A program made the translations under genes and the position numbers. Positions 12,551 to 25,601 of a DNA stretch of 64,000 bases are shown here, one piece after another; position 1 is the stretch's first letter; each line of letters starts with the position of its first letter. The notes beneath the pieces were generated by a model that saw nothing but the letters and a program-made list of their open reading frames with translations, ran no database searches and was not told the origin of the DNA. The DNA is from Scleroderma bovista (Eukaryota; Basidiomycota; Agaricomycetes; Boletales; Sclerodermataceae), in contig JAYMGJ010000244.1 in NCBI GenBank assembly GCA_037178675.1, forward strand, positions 123,700 through 187,699. Direction: 5' to 3'.

Positions 12551-14097
12551 TCAGTATGCCCTGGCATACTCTGGCAAGCCATTGGGGAAATATTTCTTGA
12601 AGAGGTCCGGGTAATGGCGCTGAGCAACATCGGGGTGGCTCCTATGAGAATAATTAGTTCAGCCAGCGCCATTCCATGCAGCCACCTCCTCGGCATGTTC
12701 TTACTTGATTCTTCCAATCAAGCCGACCTGCCCACAGGGCTCCCGGTCAAATTCAGTGAAGTTTACCGCTGCAGTTACTTAGAAAAAGCTTCCCATGCAT
12801 AACGCAGGTCGTGGACCGCTCACAATCTGTCTGTGCAGGATCCCCACGCTCATCTTTGAGCTTCAAAACTTCGGGTGGGACTTGTAGTTGTATTAGTAAC
12901 GATATGTAAGGGTATATAGACTTGAGAAACGAGGAATGAAAGAGACTTACAATCATCGAGAATCTCGTCAGCAAGGTGTACATTTAGGCCGATATTGTGG
13001 AAAAATGGGACGGAATATCTCGGCGTAGAGCCTGCGGGGGGCGATAATACGCGGTGAGAAGTAGCCCTTGCAAGTCCCCTCGTGACGAATTCGAGCGCTA
13101 TTGATGGAGCCAGATGCATGGTCCTGTACATAAGCTATCCGTTGTTAATGAAGCTTGGAGTTCCTACATTTTCCGATGTTGACTACAAATGTTCCAGGAA
13201 TGGGCGGGACATCAATCCATTCCCCAGAAAGGTTCTGGACCTGGAGACCAGGATGAGGAGACGCCTGGAGAAGCTTTGAATGATGATATAGGTATAAGAA
13301 TGTTGCCGCAATGTGGGTGAAAGTACTCACGAAGGTCAGGAACCCATTATCGTAGTGTGGCCCGACTCCCTGATCGGTCAAGCCGTTGTTCGCCGGGTAT
13401 TTTACAACCTGGAAATTGACGGAAAGAGGGCTATGAGTTCCCATAAGCTCTCGAGCATGTTTCAAAAAACTTGACATTCCTTTCCCCTGTGTTGCATTAG
13501 ATCATCAGAGTCATAAAACTTGGCAAGCGCGTCAGAGGGAAGCCCCAAGGCCACCGCAAGTAGAGGTATGAAGTGGTAGCCGAGAGTCTGTACTTGCATG
13601 AAGTAACTTTCCATGGTTTCGCGGAATCCAGGAATGAGTTCCTGGTTTGGCCACTGCGAAGATATGGACAAATGGCATGAGTATGTCGAGCATGACTGGT
13701 AGGCAGATACAGTTCACACCTGATTTGGCCCCCAGAGCCTTAAGTATTCTGGAGCACCGGGCTTCCACTGCGTTTCGTGGGGAGTTGCGAAGTCAAACTG
13801 TTCACGATAGTCTGTCACTCCCTTGGTAAGCTCTGTGCCCAGACGAGTGTATCCCAAGAAGTGAGGAGAGTTAGCCATAAGGATATCATCTTTTGCGTTT
13901 TGCGGGAGCTCGAAGAGGCGGGGGATAAAGTCGATAAGACGATCAATGAGGGGCTGAGGAATAGTGTGATTCTTTAGGTAAAGGAAGCCAACATCGATAA
14001 GTGCATGGCGAAGTTGGGCGATGAACTCGAGACGCCTTGTGTCATCCGAGGTGAGGCCAAAGTCGAGGATGGGGATGCTGGAAAAGTCGGCAACCAT
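12551..14097 (-). CDS. 2-oxoglutarate/Fe(II)-dependent oxygenase, isopenicillin N synthase-like
   Basis: Eight exons (14097-13720, 13653-13471, 13408-13331, 13273-13168, 13097-12951, 12880-12824, 12768-12705, 12641-12551) join in phase to 367 aa. The N-terminus has the DIOX_N pattern (IPILDFGLTS...VGFLYLKNH). The catalytic core shows the iron ligands H and D in GVGPHYDNGF, the third ligand H in LARATSHRVLSP and the 2-oxoglutarate-binding R-x-S in RYSVPFF. The family oxidises small molecules using iron, oxygen and 2-oxoglutarate; the substrate cannot be told. The donor of intron 2 (CAA|GTTTTT) is weak and was chosen because only it keeps the phase. The gene is divergent from the DUF1308 gene, 283 bp away. 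A second member of this superfamily lies at 33.5-35.1 kb. Confidence 0.88.
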
Positions 14098-14380
14098 GCT
14101 GGGCACCCTTCGTGTAAGTTGCACAATGCAGAGCAACTAATTACATGTTTGAACAGGCGACACTGCTCGGTCGTGGATGGCACCAGTAACGGCCCGGCTG
14201 TTAGCCTCCCTTCGATGCACAACAACTACGTGTTCGAACCAGTCGTAGAACGTTTATCGGGATTGGATTTACAGGTTCGATATCTAGGGCGAACAAAGGG
14301 CAAAATTTCACACCAGTGCCAGTCCTGTTCGTCCGTGACTCAAAAGGCTAGGTTGATGATGATCGACACACACACTCAGG
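14098..14380. promoter_or_regulatory. Shared divergent promoter region
   Basis: This 283-bp gap separates the start codons of the oxygenase (minus strand) and the DUF1308 gene (plus strand), so it must hold both 5' flanks. No TATA box is obvious. Confidence 0.45.
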
Positions 14381-16724
14381 ATGGCTTCACGCATTTCTGA
14401 AGGCTTCCCCCACAGCGAGTTACATGCTCTGCTGGCCCGTCTGCAGCGCATCGAAACCGCAGCCCAGTCATATGCACCGCCTGCGCTAGAGCCACCCATC
14501 ATATATGCCAGGACACCCTCACCCAACAACTTGGACAAAAACAGGAAGGATGCTCTGCCAGGTTTCAGGCTCCTCAGGGAAGAAATAAACCGTGAATGCA
14601 CGGTCTTGAAAACGGTACTGCGTTGAGCGTCTCCGTCCTCCCCTGGTGCTAATAAGAGAGACTAGTAGCTCCTTGAGGATCATCTATGTCAATCCAAGGA
14701 CGCGCCAAGATCTTTCTCTACCAATGCGCCCTACCTCATAGCAGTGTGGCAGGAACTGATCAATAGCTGCTATCCAGTTGCGGTCTACCGTACCTTCTCC
14801 ATCGAGCATAGTCGAGTGACGTCTCGTAAACGGACGCAGTTCAGCAAAGCTGTTAAGGTCGATATTGTTTCTGAGGGTGGAGAACGATGGATACGGGTCA
14901 ATATGTGAGTTCGTATTCACGTGGATAAAATCGAATTGTCTTATCCTTCGCGTCGTTGACCATGCCATTTTTCAATGAAATTACATCCACGACGGATGTA
15001 GGATCAAGAACTCGCGACTTATGGTCGAGTTCCGTGAAATGGATTCATACGTCACCAGCTCTTCATCTGGAGAAAGCGACTCTGACCAAGGGAATGATAA
15101 TGGAGCATTCGACAATTCTGTGCTACGTATGGCACGGGAGCTTCTTGCGGCTGCCGCGGCTAATCCTCTATCCGTCTCGGGTCATGTCCCCTGCATTACC
15201 ATTCGTCTGACACGCCTTTCTCCTACTTTCATGGACTGTTCTGGTGTGGAAGCCGACCCTCGGATAGCTCATACTATCGAGCGTTTACAGGAAATGGGCA
15301 TCGATGTTCAGCTTGGCGAACGACCAGATTTCCAACCCCAACAGCAGCACCGACTACCTCACTTGGATCCTACTCTCAATATCAACCTGGATTTGTCTGC
15401 ACTGATCGCGCTTGTCTCAGATATTACGCATGCTCCACTGCCCCTCACTTTTGACGAAGCGCAGGCAAGGTTCAGACACAAGAGGGTTTCAGCCATAAAG
15501 GAGATAAAATCAGGGTCAGCAAGGGCCAACGGCAATGATGTTACCGCGGAGATAGAAGTAGATGACCACACTAATGAATTATTGCAGAATGATGGAAACG
15601 AGCAAACTCGGGCCCTCTCGCGACAAGTAATACAGGAGATGTATGGGGGACTACTGGAAGACATGCATTCCCGGTTGTCTGTGCTGTGCGAAGACTCACC
15701 GAATTCTGTGCAAGTCGATATTTCGGGGGTAGGTACCAACGCCCCTGCACCCGGTTCTTCGCACTCAGGCAGCGCGATGTTTTGGACAACCGAAGAGGCA
15801 CGCCAGCGCTGTCTGGAAATTGTTGCCAAGATTGGGGGTCCACGCGAGCAACGACGCGCTCATGCACTTTTGATAGCACACGAGTGTATCGGTCCACCGG
15901 AATCGATCAAAGAAGCGGCGGGAAATAAATGGGATAGGGAAGCTGCCGAGAGGGCCTACTGGGAATATTCCCGTTATCCCCCCACCTATCTTTCTCTGGT
16001 TCCTGTGCGTATCATCCCGTCGTCGCTGGCCCCCACCTTTAGTTCAGACGATGGAGCCAGTAGTCTCAGCGGGATTACACAACCATTGTCCTTGGCATTC
16101 TTCTCAGCGCTCTCAGAAACTTGCACTGCGTTACTGGCCGATGATGCTGACAAGCAATTTTGTGCAAAGAAGTTAGCCGTTTCTACTGAGGGACAGTCTA
16201 ATCCCTTTACTTTGGATGTTACCCAAGCTTTTCCTGTTGATCGCCACCCCGACATTCTCGCCGCTCCGGTACTGTGCACTGCTAAACTCACTCGGCAAAC
16301 CGTAGCAAGCATGTACGCTGGTGCATCAAGGTGTTGGACTACGCTGACTGCAAATCGCGCGAGCGTACGGGAGCTTTTGAAGGAGGTGAAGAGGGCGAAG
16401 AATTCAGAACCTGTCGCATGGCAAGCTTTTGGTGACCATAGTAAGTGTAGCAGAGATACAGGAGCAATCCCACGCATCCAGGCGGCGATTTGGATGATTG
16501 ATCCTCGCAGCCTGGCAGAGGGGATGCGGAAAGATGGCAGTGCAACCTGAAATTAACGCATCCACGTTTCCTCGGAACTTTAGCGAGGTGGATATTCTTT
16601 CCATGTCGCATCGACTGCAGAAGCTTAGCGTACAGGTACTGTATTCTTACATAAGGAGAGCTTGCCGGTTAGACACGCTATCTCTGAGGCATTTTGTTGT
16701 TGCATTACGCAGGCAATACACTAA
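14381..16724 (+). CDS. DUF1308 / UPF0415 (C7orf25-like) protein
   Basis: Exons 14381-14614, 14669-14904, 15002-16440, 16511-16635 and 16713-16724 join in phase to 681 aa. The family signature is the segment KVDIVSEGGERWIRVNMIKN followed by RLMVEFREMD, as in human C7orf25 and its plant and fungal relatives. The first exon is a helical N-terminus; exon 2 carries the conserved YPVAVYRTF-type strand. The middle is long, with an acidic Asn/Glu insert (about residues 330-380). The molecular function of the family is not established. The C-terminus is less sure: reading through the strong GTAAGT donor at 16441 would instead stop at 16550. The gene converges on the GH5 gene with 255 bp between stops. 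Confidence 0.75.
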
Positions 16725-16979
16725 ATCATACAAAGCCTTGCATGACTGAAGAGTGGGCGCCTTCAAAGTTGGAACCTAGCGCAAGTACTTATGGGAGATG
16801 CCATCGGAGACAAGCACATCAGAATTATGTCATTAAGGGTACGTAAGTGAACAAGAGCAAAAGGATGTTGTGAAGCAAATGAGAGTGGCTTAAACGAGTG
16901 AAAGTGGCCCCTGTTCGTTGGGTATTTGGGTCATACATCCCGCTTTCTGTCTGTTTAGGGAGCAAGAGGTGGAAAAGCG

Positions 16980-19197
16980 TCAGAAAAAGTTCTCCCGAGC
17001 AAGCCTTTGTCGTTGTCTCTTCGCAAATCTGTTAGGCGTACTAGTCTTGATATACGGCGCGCAGACGTTAGGATTATGGTATTGAGAGGGATCTTGCGTG
17101 AGATATCCGCGCCTGAGACCTTCCAAATAGGACCTGCAAGGCTCACTGTAAGCATGTAGGACAAGGGAGAAGACAGACAAAGAAATACATTGTTCTCGCA
17201 TGGAAATCAGTCACTTCAAGTTTGAAGCTCCAAAACTAGACCCGAAATTTACATTAGCACGGCGAGGTGACTGGGGAATGCCACTGGAACGCACGATCCA
17301 CCCTGCACTCTTGCTATAAACCCACTTCTGAGCGTCAGCCCAATCGTTGAGGAATGCATCGGTTGGATCGAAGTTGGTCGAAATGGCCCACTCGCCAAAC
17401 CACATCGGTGTATTGCCAAGCGCCGCGGCTGCTTGTATGTATTGGGAGTCTGGAGTAAAATGTTATGAATGCTTGCAGATCCTCTGATTCACACACAAAA
17501 CTCACTACAAATGGTCGTCAAGTAAGCTTCTGGATTGGCATCTGCTACGCCCTGATGCAGAGAATGAGTAACTAGTTCGTAGGTGTGCAACAAATGCACG
17601 TACCCCAAACCTGAGAGCAAATCAGTTGAAAGCTAGGTACTTAAACGACGCAGCAAAAATTGACATACGAATAATACACGTGGTGGTCATACGCTTGAGG
17701 CCCAATAGCAGCATCTGCAGGGTTAGGTGGATTGTTGTACTGAGAAGTAACATCCATAAAGCTTGTGTGGACTTCTTTTAAAATGTTCGACATGAATTTT
17801 CCTAGGAAAGCACCCACTTTGTCACTATGGGTTCCTTGTCATGGCAGTTGAAAGGCAACATGGTAAGAACGTCCTGGAGATCATAAGACAGGCCAATGTT
17901 GACGAGTATCGGAATGGCTTCTAGCAGCGCTGCAGTGACCTCCTTGTTAAATATATTAGATTGACATGCACCATGCATTGCTGCTGTGAAGCCCGTGCTG
18001 GGAAGGGTGGATAGAACCTCCAAGGTGTTTTGGGGAGTGTTGTCAACAGGAATGCCAAGAATAGATTCGACAGCGCGGATAGTCTTGACGAAGTTCTTCT
18101 GGACTAAACAGCCGTCAAAGCAAGACTACGACGAAGAGAGCGCGAAACATACAATCTCCATACCCGGGCGTTTGGGTTGCATCCATAATTGGCTCGTTGA
18201 CGGCCTCAATAGAAAATACGCTGCTGAAGATGGGATTGAGGTGAGACAGGGTTGTCATGACGGCAGTCCACACCAATGCACGGTGGTAATTGTATGGTGT
18301 CTGGAGATACCATTCAGTGTATCCAATCTGTGGTAACCACACTTCAAAGGAAATGAAGACGTACGTAAAATTGGACATCATCTGTGCACCTGAAGAGGTA
18401 TAAGTTTTGTGGATCGTATGTGTTGAGAATACGCACTGTCCGGTAAACATCTGTCCTGGGACTTGCACGCCTGGCAGAGCATGATGGTCCAGGATTACTT
18501 TAACCCCTGCATCTCGCAGCCAGCCCAGTCCACGACGCTTTTGGAAATGGACATGAGTGCGATGAAAAGCCTTGAACAAAGACCCACCAAATATTTGAGA
18601 CCGCCACGAGGGTAATATTCTACTTTACGATCGACAAGGTCCTCCACGAGCCAATACCCGAGCTGTGTGGCATAATAAATAACTGAACAAGGGAAACAGG
18701 CAAAAAAGAATATACTCACAGGAATACGAACAGTATTGATTCCAGCAGCTAAAAGGGTTTTGAGGTCGTCTTGGGTGAACCAAGTGTCCCAATGTCCAGC
18801 AAATCGTTCGTCAACAGTATCAGGATATGCCTTGGCCAATGAACTAGGTTGCGTAAGGTTCTAAGGGCTAACAGAGAAACAGAGGTAGACGTACAATTCG
18901 GATTTGATGCACTGAGTACAGTCGGTGCAATTATCACCTCCCATTTTCATCCATTCTTTTCAAAAACTTTCAATCATATTCATACTGGATGGCGAAGGCT
19001 TACCCTCGGGAAGCATCCAAGGTTCGAGCAGAAGCCTTCCATGTGAGGATCAATCATGTATGTATCGACCGGTACAGAACTTGTTCAACATACCACGACC
19101 CCAAGTTGACGCCATATATTTTTTCCGTTGGCATCTGTGCCAATGCCTTGGGGAACAATGCCGACAGAAGCGGCAATGCGAGAAGCAGACTCCTCAT
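16980..19197 (-). CDS. Secreted GH5 glucanase, exo-beta-1,3-glucanase type (GH5_9-like)
   Basis: Fifteen exons (19197-19094, 19035-19004, 18955-18895, 18843-18720, 18662-18588, 18537-18437, 18389-18365, 18300-18153, 18103-17818, 17761-17669, 17610-17604, 17551-17506, 17449-17295, 17235-17189, 17133-16980) join in phase to 485 aa. A 20-residue signal peptide (MRSLLLALPLLSALFPKALA) precedes GVNLGSWLLLEPWMLPE, the usual start of this subfamily. The acid/base Glu is in IEAVNEP and the nucleophile Glu in MWFGEWA; VILDHHALPGVQ and GPQAYDHHVYYSFGG are further family motifs. The enzyme should trim beta-glucans at the wall or outside the cell. Exon 11 is only 7 nt long but is needed to encode the conserved SFG. 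Confidence 0.93.
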
Positions 19198-20181
19198 GTC
19201 GACAAGACGGTTGTTAAAGGAATGACTAGTGTCTGCCTAGGGGAGACTGCGGTTGCAACCTACACGGGCAAGAAAGGGAGAGAATAAAATGCATTCGACG
19301 CGAAGAGTGGCTTTACTTATGTACCAATCTGTTAGTCCGAGGCTTCGAAGTGCCAAGTGAGAAGCGATCTCGTTTCCGGTAAAACGTGTATCCATCTTGA
19401 ACGAGTCCACTCCTCGGATTCTCAGTTGCTAGGACATGCACCAGGGTAAACAGCTTTACACGAAACTGCACATCGATAGGCCAGAGTTGACCAAAACTCA
19501 CATGAGAGGTCGTGGAACATTGCAGCTGCAAACAATGGCGCGTAGCCTATTTTTAGCAACTTTCTCTGGACCCACCTCAACTTACCTCGGCATTTGAACC
19601 AACTTCAAATGTAAGCATAAGAAAATCACGACCTGCAACTTACAAGGGTACTACCGATAAACGATGCATGAATGAATTGGATAATCTTGCCCCTTCTAAG
19701 GGGGAGCATGTGTCGCCCCGCCGCCTGGGAGAGTAACCAGACAGATTTGAGGTTCACTTCGAGGACCTAAAACAAGGCAAATTGCTGAACTGGCCAATGT
19801 GCAACTGAGTCAGGAAGCGGAATGGCCCCAAGGTATGCTATTACCATCGACTCGCCTGGTTAGGGTAATTTGCGTGAAGGCGAAGATGAGCACTACATAG
19901 CTTTGCCTGCAAACAACGATACATGACATGTGCAACCCCGAGAGAGGCGTTTTACTACAATTATGAGAGACTATATGGCGTCCATGGGATATCTGGAAAA
20001 TCTGGGGTAACAAAAGCAACGCGCCGATCTATGAATGGCGAATTCCGGGAAAACAAGAAGGAATGCAATGGATAACAGTAGGCATGGAATGAAGGGAGAT
20101 GCGGTTGATACATAGGTATCAACTTCGAAAATACATTACATGAAGAAGCGAAAGCGATGGCCAGCGGACATGATAAAGCAT
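19198..20181. other. Intergenic, no gene resolved
   Basis: The 5' flank of the GH5 gene on the left, then about 900 bp with only short motif-free open frames. Stretches near 19620 and 20090 could be untranslated region of the next gene, which ends at 20182. Confidence 0.4.
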
Positions 20182-22034
20182 TCAGGCTTGTACTGCGGAC
20201 ACGAGGTCAAGAGGCCGTGCAGTGAGTGGCGTCATCGGCTCCTCTGAATCCGTAATAATGAAAGATTTGGCAGTGCTAGCACGCACGTCGACACGAAGCC
20301 GTGTCGATTCCTGCTCTTGATCAGAGGTAGGGGCGTGTTGACGTGATAACGAGGTGGGTGGTGTGTCAGAAGGTGACGTCGATGAGACACCAGATTCAAT
20401 AGTGCCAGGGACTTCTGCCCTATCAACGACTCCAGACAGGTCATTATTGCCGAATGTTTCCGAAGAATTCAGATTCTCTGTTGGATTACCATCATCTGAA
20501 CCACCCGCGGCCATACTTCCGCCGAACACTTCCTCAAACCCTGGTGGTGGCGCACTGGTGTCTGTCAATATTACTCGTGAACCCGCGAACGCAACCGCTG
20601 CTGGCCCGTATGGGCGCCCAAACCGCTCGGGAGCATCCCGTGCAGTTATAATTTTGATCTGTTCGGGAGTGAGTCCACCACGTGGGATACGGAATTCAGT
20701 TCGTGTGAGGGTGTGCGGAAGAGGTGCCGAGATGGTGTTAAGTGAGATCATCGAAGGTGAAGAGAGCACGACAGCACTCCCTGTGGACGAGGAACGGGTG
20801 CGGGTGCCACGCAGCAAATGTGAACGCGAACCACTAGGTGTTGTGGGGCGGGTGGACGACCCGTGGTCAGAGGACTGTAACGAAAAGGCGGATGCGCTGC
20901 GAGAATGCGTCGACACTGCGCGAGTAGTGGTATCTCTGTGGACAGAATTGGAACGTGAGACGAATGGATGTAAGAGGAAACTGAAGCGCGAGCGTGGGGT
21001 ATCCTGAACAAGTTGAGGGCCTGGCGGCCCCAAAACTGCAGGTTGGGGGAAGGACAAGGTCGAAATACCACCGCCCACTGCCTCGGAATACGGCGGCGCC
21101 TCGCCCCTGAAATCGGTGCCATCCGAGACGTTTGACAACGTCCGGGAATGAGAAACAAGTAACTCGACATTGCTCCCGTGGGATTGCAATGATGAATCTA
21201 TGCTGTGTGCGTCGATGCTCCTGCCAGTAGTATGCCGGGATAGGTTTCGCATCAGGTGCGCAGTTGATGCGTCAGGCAATGTATCCCGCGTCACCACATG
21301 GTCCAGGGAAATGTTGAAGTGCGTCTCACTAGGGTCGATATTCTCCTCGACTTCCCCAAGTGTGGGCATCCCGCTTGGAGATTGGTCCTCCATGTCTGCT
21401 GGTCCCCTACCACCACCAAACACTACATATTGAGTTGCATGAAAAATAGCACCGTGAAACAGGTCCTGACCTGTAGATGACTAGCTCATGATCACCAGGC
21501 TCCTTCATGTATGGAGGAAGTGATTTCGTGGAGATCTGGCTAGGCGTGCGCCGGGGCCGCCTGCGTCGTCGGGCAGGCACAGTCTGGTTAGTAGTTGGCA
21601 GCGTGGTCGTGGCATTCGAAGTGGAAGTAGTCCTGGTCGCGGCAAGCTCTCTGTTCATTGATCGCTTGATACATGCCAGTAGCGAGAGCACCACAAAGGC
21701 GATTGCGATGACCAGGATGGGAACCTATCGTATTTCGTAGTTAGAAGGATTAGGAAAGACACAGAGGAGACCAAGACCAGGTGCAGGTGCAAATTTGACA
21801 ATGAGTACCTATCATTACTTCGAGCGGGATATATAAATGACGCACCCAGACACTGGAGCTGAGCCCGCCTGAATTTGACTGCCCACCATTGGACTGCCTA
21901 CGCTGGTGGTCAAATCCATCCAAGGGCATCGCAGAGGCTGCAGCGTTGGCGAACATAAATATGTAAAAGAGACGCCAGGAGGCCTGGGTTTTGGTTGGCC
22001 AACGGGAAGCCGAATAACCGGCCAAAACGTTCAT
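20182..22034 (-). CDS. Single-pass membrane protein with long Ser/Thr-rich tail
   Basis: Three exons (22034-21846, 21724-21471, 21406-20182) give 555 aa; introns are 121 and 64 nt. An N-terminal hydrophobic stretch (WRLFYIFMFANAAASAMP, about residues 20-38) looks like a signal peptide. After a short lumenal or extracellular Gln/Asn/Gly/Ser-rich segment, a second hydrophobic helix (VPILVIAIAFVVLSLLACIK, 64-83) is followed by basic residues (RRRRRPRR) and a PPYMKEPGDHELVIYRG motif. The remaining ~400 residues are Ser/Thr/Pro-rich and contain APPYSEA, a PPxY-like motif that could recruit a Nedd4-type ubiquitin ligase. This is the usual plan of basidiomycete type I membrane proteins of unknown role. 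Another in-frame Met exists upstream. Confidence 0.75.
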
Positions 22035-23292
22035 TGTCGTGAAGGTCGTTGAGAGGGGGCTAGCATACGAAAAGTGTTCAGCTACTGCCAGCGTAGCGAG
22101 GGTAAGTCGGTTGCGAGGATGGCGGAGAGATTTCACGACCACAAGGTAATGGTACATTTTATGAGTGGGTTTCCTCGCCCGGCAAGCTTGACAGCCGCAC
22201 CGCCCTTCATTGGCGCCCAGGTTGCGTAACGCCAGTCTTTATGATCTGGTCATCCACGTTGGACACGGGCCCGCGAGTCGTCCAACTGGGTTATACAGCA
22301 TGGTCGCCATCACTCTAGACAAGGACAAAAGGCCTGACGAGTCGCGGTACCATTCGTCGACGGGTCAGACCGATAACCCAACTCAGCACAATACCGAGAC
22401 AATTACAAGCAACAATCTATTCTACACACTTCCAACGCGGGACAGTACTATATTTTCCAGTGATTTGGATGCCTGTGAGGTACCATCTTGGAGTTTGGTG
22501 GTTGGCTGTGGGAGCGAAGTCCGATGCGGACACGCGCACGAAACGTTTGTCAAATGCAGCGTCCTTACTGCAACCTTACTGCCTGTGTGCAGCCTCCTTC
22601 ATTTTGCAGCCACTGATTAGCGCCACTATACCCTCTCATATCCCCATCGCGATCAGGTTCATGCATACCGTGCGAATGGCTGCCGCCATGGCCCCCGGTT
22701 CCCCCGGAAAGAGCATCGCCCCAGCCGTCACCGCGGTGTGTCCACCACGTCTGAGCACTAGTACTGATCGATGGGTCCCGTCGTCTTGCTGTTGCGAGAT
22801 GATCATCGCATGCATCTGTGTGGAAGAACGTTGGGCTCCTCTCCTCTTTGTGCTAAGGAAAGCTGGGCGGTCGCGCTCACCTGTACAACTGCGCTCGATC
22901 TTGACAAAAGCGAAAGCACGATGACAGTTACAAAACACTAGTAATATGATGACGGTAACCTGCAAACGACACGAGCAAACTTCATTGGAATGTTGGGTAC
23001 GACAATAATGACACACGCACTTATCTTCAGAAAGGTTTATATCGCCACTTTAGAGCTGCTCTCGATACCTTCCTATTTAATAGGGAGCCGTATAAGCATT
23101 ATTCGACGAAACAAATAAGATAGGTGAATGTTATAGAATAAATGATGCGTCAACACGAATATTGTGCATGCTAGGGATCTGAAATGTACATCCATGTCAG
23201 AGTAGCTCTCTAAGAACGATTAGAAGCAATCACCGAGGGTTGCATGGGAGATATAATGAAGCATGAATATCATGAGTCCTCGTACGTACGCG
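22035..23292. other. Intergenic, no gene resolved
   Basis: Open frames exist on both strands (22210-22620 plus, 22636-23016 minus), but they overlap one another, lack motifs and lack convincing splice partners. The interval contains the promoter of the membrane-protein gene and the 3' flank of the NT-C2 gene. Confidence 0.4.
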
Positions 23293-25601
23293 TTATACAG
23301 GGCGCAGAACCTTCTGCCACCATAACCGTTTCTCCGCTATGGGAGTAGCGCCGACATCGACGCTGGCAGTGCTCGCTGCCACCTCCTCATTCGCAGCATC
23401 CCCGTTCTTCCCGTCTGCCCTCAAACCCAGTTGGCTCCCAATGGACCGCAAAGACCGCTTACTCCTCAAAGGGTACTCGCCATCATCAGTATGAAGCAGC
23501 ACGGAACCCCCAGACCGAGCACTCTGATAGTCGCTCTCCGAATCCAGTTGCTTCATGTTTTGGCCCAGTTCCTCCATATTTTCCCGCTCTTCGAAGGAAG
23601 TAATTCCACAGGTAGCTTCAATGTTCCCAAAGACAAACTTCCCATACCTATCATGTCCGCGCTCCAGGGACCCCTGGTCCTCGCCCTCGTATGCTCCATC
23701 CTGTTCGTCGTACACTTCGAGGAGAAAGGTAAAGGGGGTCACTCGCGTTGGCGTCGTCACCGGTGCGGGGTTGAAGATCGCCTCAATCAGTTTTTCGGTT
23801 GCGCGTGGGCCCCGTATGTCGGGAAGCTTCGAAGGGTCGAACGGCTTCCTCTTGTGGCTCTTCGTCCGCCGCTGTCTAGTGTGTACTTTGTTCTGACCCG
23901 CGGGCCCTTGGCCTTGTGGCGGGTATGATGCAGATGGTGAAGAATCCGAAGAGACGTCGGATAGTGAATCTGACGATCCAGAGCTGGAAGAATATAGCCC
24001 GAGCGCGGAGGGACAGTTGCGGTATGTGTCTGATTCGAGGAGACCTGCGACGCCACTTAATATCTCGCCTTTGGGAAGAGGCGGTGCAACGTAAGATAAT
24101 GCGCCGCCCGTATGCTCGAGTTGAATTGACAGCTGTCAATGACGTACCGGCAAGTATGAGATGGGAGGTACAAAATCAGTGCGACAACAGGAGGGAGCGT
24201 ACCTTGAGTGTCGCATTCGTCTTGCTCTGCCGGAGCAGATATCGACGGGTCACGATGCCAGCACTCACATACTGTGCAAGGTTGAGATAGATCGATCCAA
24301 CGCGTGGGTTCCGAGGGGCGTCAGGATCACCATGAATGACGCGCTGTGAAGGAAGGAAGAAATCTACGTCTGCATATACCACCCAATTTGTTGGAACGCA
24401 CCTGCATAACCATCAGTTTAACAGGACACTCGCCCAGCTCGCCGGTCTCCCTTGCCACACCCATCTGTACTACGAAATTCAAGGTCTGCTCCCAAATCAC
24501 GTTATGGTCCTTGAGCCCAACGAATGGGGTCTGTCCTTTTGCAGGCGTATACCCATCTGTAGGTGGCGTATCCGCCAGAGACGGAGCATGGGACCGGGGC
24601 GAACCTTGACTCGCAAGAGAAAGTGTCGAAGAATAGGCTTGAAGTTGGGGGTACCACTCTGTAGAGAGGTAGTGTGCTGGTAGATGCAAGTTCGGACGCG
24701 TGGAGTGAGATGCAGAGGAGAGTGTGCTGCCGACGGACGTGCCGCTAATATTGCGGGAGATGACCGGAGCTGGAGTGGAAGAGCTGTTTGAAGAAACGAC
24801 CAAGGTTGGGATGTTGTGCGGATGTGTTTGGTTGTGAGCGCCAGCCCTGCCTCTAGCCAAGCTTACGGGGGAACCGTGGTTATGAGAGTGGGAGTGGGTT
24901 GAGCTGCTAGCAGCGATACTGTGTGTGTCTGAGATGGATGTCGAAGCATCGAGGAGACTTGCGTTATCCATATCACTATCTCGTTCCCTCCCCTTCCCCT
25001 TCAGGCTGCCGTGTGCGTCGTGGGATACGCTGGAAGTGCTCGTCACAGAGATTCCTTTGGTATTCTGTGATTTTCCCTTGCCTTTTGCTCTCCCTTTTAC
25101 CTTCCCTAGAAGCCCGCCGTTTGTGACACCCTTTACCTTCCATCTCACTCCAAATTCACCACGGACGAGCGGGACATTGTTCAGTTCATGAATCGAGATA
25201 CGTACGAGGAACACAGCATGTCGTGGGAGGAGCTGAGCAAAATGGGCGCGTATTCCAGTTGGGTGGCTCGGAGTAGCAGGGGTAGGCGTAAGCGAAACAG
25301 CTGGACCAGCAGTGACAGTTGCGTGGCCATTGGTAAGTGGAGGAATAGGCGCTGTTGATTTTACATGAGGAAGAGGAGATGGAGGACGCCGCTGTGAATG
25401 ACCGTCAGACGATGCAGTAAATGGGATCTGTGGTGCATTCAGCCGTGCAGGTGTCTTCTTGGGTGGTTTGAGTGTGGAGGAGCGGTGCCTCAGACAGGGT
25501 GCTGACGTGGACGCAGAAGAGGCGAGCGATGCATGAGTGTCGTTGCTCGCACCTGGACCTGAAAGCGAGCGCTGGTCATGCATTAGCACCTGCAAGGCCA
25601 T
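23293..25601 (-). CDS. NT-C2 (EEIG1/EHBP1-type) domain protein
   Basis: Exons 25601-24402, 24343-24203 and 24132-23293 (introns of 58 and 70 nt) give 726 aa. An N-terminal C2 domain of the NT type begins at about residue 130 (HAVFLVRISIHELNNVPLV, RGEFGVRWKVKG). It is interrupted by a ~170-residue Ser/His-rich insert and resumes with GLKDHNVIWEQTLNF, GECPVKLMVMQ, PRVGSIYLNLAQYV and LLRQSKTNATLKLSIQL. The rest is disordered, ending in a conserved-looking EKRLWWQKVLRPV. NT-C2 proteins are membrane-associated adaptors in trafficking or cytoskeletal contexts; the precise role here is unknown. It is head to head with clp1. Confidence 0.82.

Noticed and set aside
16441..16550. Unspliced C-terminus of the DUF1308 protein ending at 16550
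   Set aside because: A strong GTAAGT donor at 16441 and two in-phase downstream exons favour the spliced end at 16724, though this remains the least certain part of that model.
20354..21007. 217-codon plus-strand open frame
   Set aside because: It is antisense to the Ser/Thr-rich tail of the membrane-protein gene, and its composition is that of a shadow of Ser/Pro codons.
22210..23016. Opposed open frames of 121-154 codons
   Set aside because: They overlap each other, have no motif or splice partners and show no Met context; not reported as genes.
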